Positions 17,942 through 26,514 of a DNA stretch of 64,000 bases are shown here, piece by piece. The translations under genes and the position numbers were made by a program. The stretch is from Polyangiaceae bacterium (GTDB taxonomy: Bacteria; Myxococcota_A; Polyangia; Polyangiales; Polyangiaceae): NCBI GenBank assembly GCA_013214025.1, contig JABSRN010000080.1, positions 1 through 64,000 of the forward strand, read 5' to 3'. The notes beneath the pieces were generated by a model that saw only the letters and a list, made by a program, of their open reading frames with translations, had not been told where the DNA came from and did no database searches. Numbering within the stretch: position 1 is the stretch's first letter; the number at the start of each line of letters is the position of its first letter.

Positions 17942-18748
17942 GTGGATAGCATCGCTGAGTTTCGACGCCGGCAGGGGAAGCTGTTGGTACTGACCGGCGC
18001 CGGTATTTCTGCTGAGAGCGGGGTGCCAACTTTCCGCGGCCAGGAGGGCTATTGGAAAGTTGGTTCCCAGGACTATCACCCCATGGAGATGGCTACCCAC
18101 CAGGCCTTCGCTGCTATGCCCGAAGAGGTGTGGGCTTGGTACCTATACCGGCGTGCGGTGTGCCTGAACGCTGCTCCGAATGCCGGGCATCGCGCCATTG
18201 CCAGCATGGAAGCGCATCTGCAGGATCGATTCCTATTAGTGACGCAAAATGTCGATGGGCTTCATCTCCGCGGTGGAAGCAGCGAAGAGCGCACGTTTCA
18301 AATCCACGGCAACATTCACTACATGCGCTGTGACGACGGCTCTCCCGAGCTCACTCCGATCCCGGAATACTTCGGTGCCGACTGGGCGAAGGGGCGCGCA
18401 CTGAGCGCGGTGGAGCGAGATACCCTGAGCTGTCCGGCGTGTCCGGGCCTGGCTCGACCTCATGTGCTCTGGTTTGACGAGAGCTATGATGAGCCGTTAT
18501 TTCGATTCGAGAGCAGTTTGAGGGCCGCATCTGAGAGCGACCTACTCTTGGTGATCGGCACCACCGGCTCGACCAACTTGCCGCTTCAAATTGGCGAGAT
18601 GTTCGCGCGTCGAGGCTGCCCAATCATTGTGATCAACCCCGAGCCCAATCCCTTCACGGAATTCGCCGCCAGCTGTGCCGGTGGATTGTTTCTGGAAGGC
18701 ACGGCCGGCGAACACTTGCCCCGGTTGCTCGGGCGGCTGATCGACTGA
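17942..18748 (+). CDS. Sirtuin-family NAD-dependent protein deacylase
   Basis: This 268-aa Sir2 protein removes acyl groups from lysines using NAD+. It has the NAD-binding GAGISAESGVPTFRG (about 19-33), TQNVDGLH, the catalytic His in QIHGN, RPHVLWFDE, GTTGSTN and VINPEPN. The zinc ribbon is incomplete: the second pair is present (CPAC) but the first Cys site has only MRCDDG, leaving three candidate ligands. The start is a GTG at 17942 after a GGTGG-rich leader. It lies 71 bp after the kinase gene on the same strand, so co-regulation is possible. Cellular targets cannot be inferred. Confidence 0.92.
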   Translation: MDSIAEFRRRQGKLLVLTGAGISAESGVPTFRGQEGYWKVGSQDYHPMEMATHQAFAAMPEEVWAWYLYRRAVCLNAAPNAGHRAIASMEAHLQDRFLLVTQNVDGLHLRGGSSEERTFQIHGNIHYMRCDDGSPELTPIPEYFGADWAKGRALSAVERDTLSCPACPGLARPHVLWFDESYDEPLFRFESSLRAASESDLLLVIGTTGSTNLPLQIGEMFARRGCPIIVINPEPNPFTEFAASCAGGLFLEGTAGEHLPRLLGRLID

Positions 18749-18910
18749 GGGCTTGGCATAACTGCTTTCCTAGAACGCTCAGCTGGGTCCCATGACGCCG
18801 AGCGAACCTGGGCCCGGCTATGTTTGGCGACAGCGCCGGCCGCGGTTTTCCGCTGCTTGTTGATGGCGTGATGGTTGTATCTGTTCATCACAAGCGCTTA
18901 GATACGCGTC

Positions 18911-20110
18911 ATGGCAGACGCAGACTGGGGCACCGCATCAGATTTTGAGGACCTCAACGGGCAGGTCGCGATCGTCGGTGTTGGCGAGTCCGAACATACG
19001 AAGGCGTCCGGTAGAAGCGATCTTGAAATCGCTGCTGAGGCCATCGAAAAGGCCCTCAACGATGCGGGCCTCACACCAGCAGATGTAGATGGCATAATGT
19101 TCAATCGCGGCGCGGGCTCGCTTTTTGACGCCGCCGCCTTCCACGCTCACTTTGGAACCAAACACGATATTTGGGAGAGCGATCGCGGAGGTGGAATGGT
19201 TTGGGCGGGCACGGCTCCCTACGCCGCGGCCAAGGCGTTTCGCAACCGCAAGGCGAAAGTCATCGTGAACTCTTTCGCGGTGGCGTGGGCAACACAGCGT
19301 TCGAGCATGACCGGCGGGCCAGGGAAATTTCACGCCGAAGAGCAGTTCAAAGCGAACCTGGAGGTGCCCTTCGGGTTTTTCCCGCAGCCGGTTTACTTCG
19401 CCTCTATCGCGCGGCGCCACATGCACGAATTCGGTACTACGTCGGCGCAGCTGGGCAGCATCGCCGTCTCTTGCCGGCGGCACGCCAATCGGCATCCGGG
19501 TGCAGTGATGCGGGAGAAGACCCTCAGCCTCGATCAGTATTTGAAGCGGCCCTTCTTGGCGGATCCTCTGCGAGTCGAGGATTGCTGTTTGATATCGGAT
19601 GGCGGTGGTGCCTTCGTGATGACGACGGCCGAGCGCGCGCGAGATACTCCCAAGCCGCCCGTGATCGCCGCTGGGGTGGGGCAAGCGCGATCGAAATCCG
19701 GTAGCTACTGGAGTCAGCAGCCGGATTTCACGGCGACCCCCCAAGTGTTCTGCGCGCCCAAGGCCTTTGAGATGGCGGGCATCACCGCGGCCGATGTAGA
19801 CGTGCTGGCACTTTACGATCCCTTCACTATCGCAGCGTTGATGCAGATCGAAGATATGGGGTTTTGCGCCAAGGGCGAGGGCGGCCCCTTCGTGGAAGGA
19901 TCACGACTCGATTTCGACGGCGGCGCACTGCCCTACAACACTCACGGCGGCATGCTGAGCCACGCCTATGTACTGGGGATAGCGCATGTCATTGAACTGG
20001 TACGACAGCTGCGCGGCGAGGCGGCCTCCCAGGTAGGCAACGCGGACATCGCCGTCTACGGCGGATACACCGGGCACATGGCGAGCACTCTGGTGCTTCG
20101 GAGGTCATGA
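18911..20110 (+). CDS. Thiolase-superfamily protein, Ltp2/SCP-x-like (probable acyl-CoA aldolase or thiolase)
   Basis: The 399-aa protein has a thiolase fold: VAIVGVGESEHTKASGRSDLEIAAEA at the N-terminus (quoted here across two segments, VAIVGVGESEHTK and ASGRSDLEIAAEA), DVDVLALYDPFTIAALMQIED near 300, and the late NTHGGMLSHAYVLG. The classical thiolase GHP motif near the C-terminus is replaced by SHAYVLG, like Ltp2-type aldolases that cleave beta-hydroxy-acyl-CoA in steroid side-chain degradation. Those enzymes need a DUF35 partner, and the next gene encodes one 37 bp downstream. The substrate is unknown; an ordinary thiolase is the alternative. It starts a three-gene CoA-ester operon. Confidence 0.82.
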   Translation: MADADWGTASDFEDLNGQVAIVGVGESEHTKASGRSDLEIAAEAIEKALNDAGLTPADVDGIMFNRGAGSLFDAAAFHAHFGTKHDIWESDRGGGMVWAGTAPYAAAKAFRNRKAKVIVNSFAVAWATQRSSMTGGPGKFHAEEQFKANLEVPFGFFPQPVYFASIARRHMHEFGTTSAQLGSIAVSCRRHANRHPGAVMREKTLSLDQYLKRPFLADPLRVEDCCLISDGGGAFVMTTAERARDTPKPPVIAAGVGQARSKSGSYWSQQPDFTATPQVFCAPKAFEMAGITAADVDVLALYDPFTIAALMQIEDMGFCAKGEGGPFVEGSRLDFDGGALPYNTHGGMLSHAYVLGIAHVIELVRQLRGEAASQVGNADIAVYGGYTGHMASTLVLRRS

Positions 20111-20147
20111 CGATGAAACTGAGATTGTCCCGTCCGGAGCGCTGTCA

Positions 20148-20609
20148 ATGAGTCGTTTTCCCTTACCCGACGTGGAATGGGAGCGTACTCAGCCGTATTT
20201 TGAAGGCGCTGTTGTCGGAGAACTGCGACTGCCCCGCTGCGCAAACTGTGCGGGTTACAATTGGTTCCCCCCGGAGCGTTGCTACTACTGCGACTCGGAT
20301 GATTTGAACTGGGAAGCTTGCTCCGGGCAGGGAAGCCTCTTCAGCTATACGGTGGTCAATCGGGCTTTTGTTAAACCCTTCAAGACGGTGACGCCCTATG
20401 TCACAGCTTTGATTAGCTTAGCGGTAGAGCCCCGAGTGAGACTCGTGAGTTACATCGTGGATTGTCCCCCTTCGCTGCTTGAGATGGATATGCCCCTAGA
20501 CGTAGTCTTTCGACCGCTGCCCTTCTTCGACGAGGGCGCCTTGTTTGCGGGCGAAGCCCCTATCGTTGTTCCGATGTTTCGACCTCTAACAGCGGGTTCC
20601 GCGTCGTGA
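20148..20609 (+). CDS. DUF35 zinc-ribbon/OB-fold protein, thiolase partner
   Basis: This 153-aa protein has the two-part DUF35 layout: a rubredoxin-like zinc ribbon (LPRCANCAGYNWFPPERCYYC, Cys at about 27, 30, 41 and 44; written here as CANC and CYYC) followed by an OB fold (GSLFSYTVVNRAF...PYVTALISL). DUF35 proteins form complexes with thiolase-fold enzymes and are needed for activity, as with ChsH2 and Ltp2. Its position directly after the thiolase-like gene supports this pairing. Its stop overlaps the next start by 4 bases (GTGA), indicating translational coupling. Confidence 0.9.
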   Translation: MSRFPLPDVEWERTQPYFEGAVVGELRLPRCANCAGYNWFPPERCYYCDSDDLNWEACSGQGSLFSYTVVNRAFVKPFKTVTPYVTALISLAVEPRVRLVSYIVDCPPSLLEMDMPLDVVFRPLPFFDEGALFAGEAPIVVPMFRPLTAGSAS

Positions 20610-23116
20610 CGGCGTCAGCTGCGTCCTCTGCGCCAAACGGGCCCCCCGCTTCCTTAGCGGGCGGAATTCGGGTGATCGAAATCGGTTCGAGTGTATCGAC
20701 CCAACTGGCGGCCATGGTGATGGCAGACTTCGGCGCCGAAGTGATCCGTGTTGAGCTGGCGGACGTCGATCCGGCACGCCAACACCCGGCCTATCGAATG
20801 CGCCAACGAGGGAAATACTGCTTGCCGTTGGATCTCCGTCAGCCCGACGCGCAACGGGCGATGTCTGGCTGGCTAGAGAGCGCTGATGTTCTGTTGTGCG
20901 GCCTCAAGCCCTCCTCTCGAGCAGCACTGGGCTTAGATCGCGATACGCTAGCGCGGGACTACCCGAAGTTGATCGATTGCGCGGTGAGCGGATTTGGCGC
21001 GGGCAGCCCCTACGACAATATTCCCGCCTACGAGGGCGTGGTCGCTGCCAAAGCGGGTCGCATGTACGAGTTGTCAGTACTCGAGAACGGCGAACGCCCG
21101 GTCTACGCTGGCGTGCCCATCGGGAGTTATGGGGCCGCCATGTTGGCACTTCAGGGCGTGTTCATCGCCTTGCGAACGCGGCTGCGATCGGGCCGGGGTC
21201 AGCGCGTCGAGACCAGCGTTCTGCAGGCACTCACCTGCTACGATCTCGTTAATTGGTTACCGAAAGCACCGATGCGCCTTCGTCTCGGTGACCGACCCTT
21301 TCTACCGTATCTCCCGGCACGGACCCGTGACGGCGTTTGGCTTCAGTTCGCCCAGTTGTCGCCCTCTCAGTTCCGGGCGTTCATGAAGGCCCTCGATCTG
21401 TTGTCGGTTTACGACGACCCCCGCTACGCCAAGCTCCCGCGGGTAGAAGATCCCGAAGCCAACCGAGAGTTGCGGGCTCGCTTGCTTGGCCGCATCGTGG
21501 AGCATGACTGGGCCTATTGGTCGACACGTTTCGCCGGTAGCGACTTTGCCGTTGAGCCCTTCCGGTTGCCGCTAGAGGCTATGAAACACGAGCAATTACG
21601 GCACACCGGGGATGTCGTTCGTGTGCAAGATCCCGAGCTCGGGGAGAGCTGGCAACTCGGAGTGTTGGCAGATTTCTCCGGCGTCGAGGGCCAGCCCCAG
21701 CGATTGCTAGCGCACGTTAACGAGCCGCTGTCTTTCAATTGGCCCGCTTCTGACAGGTCCAGTTCTGATGAGTCCAATTCTGATGGTTTTGCCCGGCGTC
21801 AACACGACGCTGCCGGCGACGCGGGCCGTGCCGTGCCTGTTGATTCAGATCCCCCAGAGGACCCCGCTCTGCCCCTGAAGGGCGTGACAGTACTCGAGCT
21901 GGCTACTTGGGTGGCGACTCCGTTGGGGGCGACTCTACTTAGTGATCTGGGAGCTCGAGTCATCAAAGTCGAGCCGCTAGAGGGGGATCCTTTCCGCCAC
22001 TCCCACGGCGCGTACCTCAAGACGCTGCAAGGCAAAGAAAGCCTCTGTCTCGATCTCAAGACGCCCGAGGGGCGCGACATCATGCACAAGCTCGCAGCCA
22101 CCGCCGACGTGTTGGTTCACAACTACCGCGGAGCGGTGCCCAAACGTCTCGGCATCGACACTGATACGCTCCGGGCGATCAACCCTCGCTTGATTCACGT
22201 TTACGGCGCTTCCTACGGTTCGAGTGGGCCGTCGGCGATGCGTCCTGCCTATCACCCAACTGCCGGTGCCCTGTGTGGCGAGGCATTGCTGGCGGGCGGA
22301 CCCGCCCTATTGCCGACAGCGATGCCGGATCCGGCTCCCGAGGAGCTCGCGCGGGTCTCGCGCTTACTGGAGCTAGCCAATGAGACAACTCCGGATCCTA
22401 GCGCCGGCCTTGCCTTAGCCAGCGCGATTTCGATGGCACTCTATTGCCGCGAACAGAGCGGACGCGCGCCGGCTGTGGAACTGAGAATGATGGGCGCCAA
22501 TGCTTACGTTCTCAGTGGAGAATATATCGACTACGCCGGGCGACCGGAAGCTAGGGTCATGGACACAGAGCGTTTGGGATTGGCTCCGCTCTATCGCCTG
22601 TATCGCGCCAAGACGGGTTGGGTGTTCCTCGCTGCCCCCAGCGACGACGATTTCCGCCAATTGGCGGAGGCCCTCGATCGCTCTGGGTGGCTAGCGGACG
22701 AGCGATACAACAACCGAGGTGCCCGTGCCGACCATCGCGAAGCACTCGAAATTGATCTCGAAGCTCTCTTCAGTCAGCAGGATGCAGACCACTGGGAGGG
22801 CCTCTTGACGGCTCGCGGTGTCGCTTGCGTTCGAGCGGATATCGGTCCGGTTGCACGCTTCGTATTCACCGAGGGGCAGTGGACCGAAGCTCTGGTGTCG
22901 GACGCGCGGACTGCCTCAGGAAAGCCCTATCGACGTTACGCGCCGGGTTTGCGCTTTGCCGACGGCCAAAGCGCAAGAGCTGAGAGTGCGGGAGCGCCAC
23001 GGTTGGGAGCCTCTACCATCGCGATTCTCGAAGAGCTGGGTTACGGCAAGGCGCAGATCGATGAGTGGCTTCAGCGACGGGTCGTTCAGATCCCCAAAGC
23101 GCGGCCGAGCTCCTAG
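20606..23116 (+). CDS. Tandem family III (CaiB/BaiF) CoA-transferase, two domains fused
   Basis: The 836-aa protein holds two CaiB/BaiF copies: about 19-375 (IRVIEIGSSVSTQLAAMVMADFGAEVIRVE, split as IRVIEIGSSVSTQLAA and MVMADFGAEVIRVE) and about 423-825 (VTVLELATWVATPLGATLLSDLGARVIKVE, likewise split VTVLELATWVATPLGA and TLLSDLGARVIKVE), joined by a Ser/Asp linker. Family III enzymes move CoA between carboxylic acids through an aspartyl intermediate. The C-terminal copy keeps an Asp at the expected place (TTPDPSAGLALA, D597). The N-terminal copy has PIGSYGAAML there, with no Asp. One half may therefore be structural. The start is a GTG overlapping the DUF35 stop. It may activate or recycle the CoA ester handled by the two upstream proteins. 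Confidence 0.9.
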   Translation: MTASAASSAPNGPPASLAGGIRVIEIGSSVSTQLAAMVMADFGAEVIRVELADVDPARQHPAYRMRQRGKYCLPLDLRQPDAQRAMSGWLESADVLLCGLKPSSRAALGLDRDTLARDYPKLIDCAVSGFGAGSPYDNIPAYEGVVAAKAGRMYELSVLENGERPVYAGVPIGSYGAAMLALQGVFIALRTRLRSGRGQRVETSVLQALTCYDLVNWLPKAPMRLRLGDRPFLPYLPARTRDGVWLQFAQLSPSQFRAFMKALDLLSVYDDPRYAKLPRVEDPEANRELRARLLGRIVEHDWAYWSTRFAGSDFAVEPFRLPLEAMKHEQLRHTGDVVRVQDPELGESWQLGVLADFSGVEGQPQRLLAHVNEPLSFNWPASDRSSSDESNSDGFARRQHDAAGDAGRAVPVDSDPPEDPALPLKGVTVLELATWVATPLGATLLSDLGARVIKVEPLEGDPFRHSHGAYLKTLQGKESLCLDLKTPEGRDIMHKLAATADVLVHNYRGAVPKRLGIDTDTLRAINPRLIHVYGASYGSSGPSAMRPAYHPTAGALCGEALLAGGPALLPTAMPDPAPEELARVSRLLELANETTPDPSAGLALASAISMALYCREQSGRAPAVELRMMGANAYVLSGEYIDYAGRPEARVMDTERLGLAPLYRLYRAKTGWVFLAAPSDDDFRQLAEALDRSGWLADERYNNRGARADHREALEIDLEALFSQQDADHWEGLLTARGVACVRADIGPVARFVFTEGQWTEALVSDARTASGKPYRRYAPGLRFADGQSARAESAGAPRLGASTIAILEELGYGKAQIDEWLQRRVVQIPKARPSS

Positions 23117-23133
23117 CTCACGGCTGAGCTGGT

Positions 23134-24306
23134 TCAGGGGGCAGGAACGGTGATGCCGTAGTTCCCGGCTGTCACCGTCACCTCGGGGTTCTCAGCGCCG
23201 AAGTCACGAACCAGAAAGCGGCGGGCGCTCCGACGCTTGGACGCGTCTTGACTGAATAGGCTCTCGAAGAAACTGAACGTCGCTACGGTGGTCAGACTGT
23301 GCTGCAATCCGGGTCGCATGGTGCGAGGTATTTGATCGATATCGGTGCACAGTCGAACCCGCTTGGCGGGTGTGATCCCAAACTTTTCGGACACCAGCGC
23401 CCCGAGGTAGTCGGCCGGATTCGACTTGGCTTTGAGTGTTTTTTCGATGTTGGCGCAAGCGACTGTATCGGGGTTGTGCAGCCATCTGAAAATGTAGGCG
23501 GCGATCCCAGCGAAGGCGGTGTGACTGGCCCCTTTGAGGCCAATGAGAACGCTGTCGGGGTCTTTCTTCGGGATCGGTTCCCCGTTGAGCGGGAAGGGAA
23601 CGATGGCGTCGGCTTCTCCTGCGATCATCATGAACGGGACGTCTACGGCGCTGAAAAACTTTTGGTTCATCATGCTAGAGGGGCCAGCGATGGAGACTGC
23701 GCCCTGGATTCGTGGGTCGCGAAGGCGTCCATGAAAACTGACTAGCTGGGTCGTTAAGCCCCCGAGGGATACACCGAGCACTCCGATGCGTTGGGGATCG
23801 ATACGACCTTCGAGACTATCTCCGTCCTTGCCATTGCGTGCCAATACGGAGTCAATCACGAAGTGCACGTCTTCTGGCTGGTGAATGACGTCGTCTACCA
23901 GCGGCCCGCCAGGGGCAAAGTAGTTGGTCAGCGGAAAGCTGACAGCGACGACGACGTAACCGTGGCTCGCGAAAAAGTTCGTCAGGTACGTGCCCTCCAT
24001 GTGGTGTGACATGAAACCGTGGCAGTACACGAGCAGCGGAGCTGGCCCCGACTCAGTAGACGCGGGACGCCACAACTTGCCTTCGAGGACACGGGACGAG
24101 CTGCCGGTAAAATCGCCGTTGCTCTGGGTCTTTCGGCTGGGGTCTGTGACCGCAAAGCTTTCTTCGATGACTTCGTAGGGTCCGACGGCCAAGCGGTGCC
24201 GGCTCTGATCGCCCTGAGGAAGTAGGGCGGGGGGATGAAGCAGTGCCACGGCAGTCCCGAGCATGGCGCCTAGCGCCACGAGAGCTGTGATTGTGATTTT
24301 CTTCAT
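23134..24306 (-). CDS. Exported alpha/beta hydrolase (PAF-acetylhydrolase/chlorophyllase-like)
   Basis: The start at 24306 gives a Lys-Lys N-terminus and hydrophobic segment ITALVALGAMLGTAVALL, typical of an exported or membrane-anchored protein; the longer frame from 24459 overlaps the pgeF gene. The 390-aa product has the oxyanion strand LLVYCHGF, the nucleophile elbow GVSLGGLTT, the acid region GEADAIVPF and a His in GASHTAF. This set marks the dienelactone/PAF-acetylhydrolase-like esterase group. Substrate unknown. It is convergent with the CoA-transferase gene (17 bp apart) and lies 22 bp after pgeF. Confidence 0.82.
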   Translation of the reverse strand: MKKITITALVALGAMLGTAVALLHPPALLPQGDQSRHRLAVGPYEVIEESFAVTDPSRKTQSNGDFTGSSSRVLEGKLWRPASTESGPAPLLVYCHGFMSHHMEGTYLTNFFASHGYVVVAVSFPLTNYFAPGGPLVDDVIHQPEDVHFVIDSVLARNGKDGDSLEGRIDPQRIGVLGVSLGGLTTQLVSFHGRLRDPRIQGAVSIAGPSSMMNQKFFSAVDVPFMMIAGEADAIVPFPLNGEPIPKKDPDSVLIGLKGASHTAFAGIAAYIFRWLHNPDTVACANIEKTLKAKSNPADYLGALVSEKFGITPAKRVRLCTDIDQIPRTMRPGLQHSLTTVATFSFFESLFSQDASKRRSARRFLVRDFGAENPEVTVTAGNYGITVPAP

Positions 24307-24328
24307 GGCAGTCTCGAGCGCTTTCGAC

Positions 24329-25165
24329 TTAGGAGGCTGAACTCGGATCTTTCGATTGGCGTGGTGCGATGGCGGCGAGATGCCGGCCGCTTCGTTTACC
24401 GTCCCGGCGAAACGAGAAATAGCGCTCGGGGTCGCCGACCGTGCAGCCATCGAGATCATCGATGTCCGCAGGATCGAGCCCGGCTGCCTCCAGCTGCGTG
24501 CGTATGATGATTCGAAGATCTGCGTGAGGCCTGGCGCCGGGGATTTCGTGAATGACTTTGGCTGCGGGGGCGAGGGGCCGGAGCTCGGCTGCTACCTCTT
24601 CGGAGATCTCGAAGGCGGTGGCAGAAATATGCGGCCCGATGCAGGCGATGAGCGGGCCGGGACCGTAGTCACTCAGCTGGGCGCAAAGGGCGCCGGCAAT
24701 GTTCATAGCGGTTCCCCGCCAACCGGAGTGGATGGCAGCCACCGCGCCATTGTCGCGATTGGCGAGCAGGATAGGCACGCAGTCGGCGACCCGTACACAG
24801 CAAGCGAAGTCACGGCTATTCGCTTCTGCCAGCAGCGCGTCCCCTTGGATAAACATCGTGGCTCGGTGATCCTCGCTGCCGTTCAGCTTCACGCCCTTCC
24901 GCTCGTGGACTTGTTCGAGGAAATACAGCTTGTCAGCGGGTACACCGATCACCGCGGCGGCCCGGCTGAAATTATCTGCGACAGCTTTCGAGTCGTCACC
25001 GACGGCATAGGAAAAATTCAGGGATGAATAGGGCTCGAGCGATAGACCGCCTTGGCGATGAAAGAAGGCGTGGCGGAAGCCGTGCCGACTGAGCAGCGGG
25101 CTGATTTCATGACCGGCGTGTCCTTCGGCGGTGGGTTGCGTTGAGGGAATATCGTCAAAACTCAA
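24329..25165 (-). CDS. pgeF: YfiH-family laccase-domain protein (purine nucleoside phosphorylase/adenosine deaminase type)
   Basis: The protein contains the family's metal site: CVRVADCVPILLANR with the conserved Cys, then AAIHSGWRGT and a late GPHISATAFEISEEV. Members act on purine nucleosides and in some bacteria edit peptidoglycan precursors. I place the start at a TTG at 25165, because GGAG lies 7 nt upstream and this removes overlap with the divergent kinase gene. That gives 278 aa, the usual family length. The longest frame begins at 25282. It is followed 22 bp later by the exported hydrolase. Confidence 0.88.
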   Translation of the reverse strand: MSFDDIPSTQPTAEGHAGHEISPLLSRHGFRHAFFHRQGGLSLEPYSSLNFSYAVGDDSKAVADNFSRAAAVIGVPADKLYFLEQVHERKGVKLNGSEDHRATMFIQGDALLAEANSRDFACCVRVADCVPILLANRDNGAVAAIHSGWRGTAMNIAGALCAQLSDYGPGPLIACIGPHISATAFEISEEVAAELRPLAPAAKVIHEIPGARPHADLRIIIRTQLEAAGLDPADIDDLDGCTVGDPERYFSFRRDGKRSGRHLAAIAPRQSKDPSSAS

Positions 25166-25259
25166 GGAATATCTCCGTTTTGGGGGTCGGTTACTGATGT
25201 GAGCTCGGAAACGGCGAACCTCGAAGCGGGCATTGAGATCTGATACTACTCGTATCTGC

Positions 25260-26369
25260 ATGCCGCCTAAAGACCCGTTCATCGGTCAGGACATCCTCGG
25301 GGGGCAGTTCCGGATCATCGAGAAGATTGGGACTGGGGGAATGGGATCCGTCTACCGCGCGGAACAACCGGCCATGGAGCGGACGGTTGCGATCAAGATC
25401 CTCCATCCGAAATTAGCGGGTCGTAGTGATCTGGTGACGCGATTCCGGCGGGAAGCCCGGGCCATGAGTCAACTGACTCACCCCAACACAGTCCGCGTAT
25501 TCATGTACGGCGAACTGACCGAGAGTCGCTCGCTCTACATTGTGATGGAGATCCTGGACGGGCGAAATCTGAACCGCGCGGTGAAGCGTGAAGGCCCGTT
25601 GCCCGTGCCGCAGGCGGTGGCCATCCTGATTCAGGTAGCGGGTGCGCTGCAAGAAGCTCACGATAAGGGCATCGTGCATCGGGATCTCAAACCAGAGAAT
25701 ATCTTTTTGGCTCGCCAAGGAGAGGTGAACGACTACCCCAAGGTGTTGGACTTTGGTTTGGCCAAAGTGTCCGACTCCAGCATGCGCCCGGGGAGTGTAC
25801 AGCTCACCCAGGAGGGCATGGTATTCGGCACGCCGGAGTTCATGTCGCCCGAGCAAGCCCAAGGCAAGATCTTGGATGCGCGCAGCGACATCTATTCTCT
25901 CGCGGTCATTTTGTATGAAGCGTTGACCAAAAAGCTGCCTTTCGACGCTCGCACGCCGATGGAGTACATCCAGAAACATGTGGCCGAAGCGCCCATTCTG
26001 CTCAATCAGCGGGTCGAGGGCATGTGCTTTCCTCCGGGGTTGGAGGCGGTGCTCCAACGGGGCATGGCGAAGAACAAAGATCAGCGCTACCAGTCATCCA
26101 TCGAGTTCGCAGCAGCGCTGCGGGAGTTCGCTGGGGACAGAATTGGCGCGCTGGACGCGATTTTTCAGATCTCCCCCAGTCCTAACTCGATGGCGCCCGG
26201 CCCGAGTTCTGTTGACGGGCGTGCTGTGGCGCGACCCGCTCCCCGGGCCGGGCCATTAACCGCACTTGGCAAGCCTCCGAGTACGGCGCTGTTAGTGGCG
26301 GTGGCGGCCTCCTGTCTGGTGGCGGGCATCGCGATCGCCATGGCCGCGATGCACTTCATGGGCAAGTAA
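25260..26369 (+). CDS. Ser/Thr protein kinase with C-terminal membrane anchor
   Basis: This 369-aa kinase (start at 25260; the frame could begin at 25233) has IGTGGMGSVYRA, VAIKIL, the catalytic loop HRDLKPENIFLA, DFGLAKVSD, FGTPEFMSPEQA and DIYSLAVILYEAL. It thus has a complete Hanks-type catalytic core (about 20-285). A short Pro-rich linker and a single C-terminal hydrophobic segment (ALLVAVAASCLVAGIAIAMA, about 340-362) place it at the inner membrane facing the cytoplasm, with almost no periplasmic part. It is divergent from pgeF and 145 bp before the PBP gene, which could make cell-wall synthesis a regulatory target; that is inference. Confidence 0.92.
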   Translation: MPPKDPFIGQDILGGQFRIIEKIGTGGMGSVYRAEQPAMERTVAIKILHPKLAGRSDLVTRFRREARAMSQLTHPNTVRVFMYGELTESRSLYIVMEILDGRNLNRAVKREGPLPVPQAVAILIQVAGALQEAHDKGIVHRDLKPENIFLARQGEVNDYPKVLDFGLAKVSDSSMRPGSVQLTQEGMVFGTPEFMSPEQAQGKILDARSDIYSLAVILYEALTKKLPFDARTPMEYIQKHVAEAPILLNQRVEGMCFPPGLEAVLQRGMAKNKDQRYQSSIEFAAALREFAGDRIGALDAIFQISPSPNSMAPGPSSVDGRAVARPAPRAGPLTALGKPPSTALLVAVAASCLVAGIAIAMAAMHFMGK

Positions 26370-26514
26370 GGTTTCCCCGCCCCGGGGCTGGGCCGAAGCC
26401 TGCGAAGAGCTGGCGCAAATAGGCGGAGCGCAGCTTTGACCGCGCCTTCGCGCGGAAATGTGCGGCTTTGTGGGAGCGATCGACGCGCGGGGCACGAGTC
26501 GCTATGGGTGAGCC

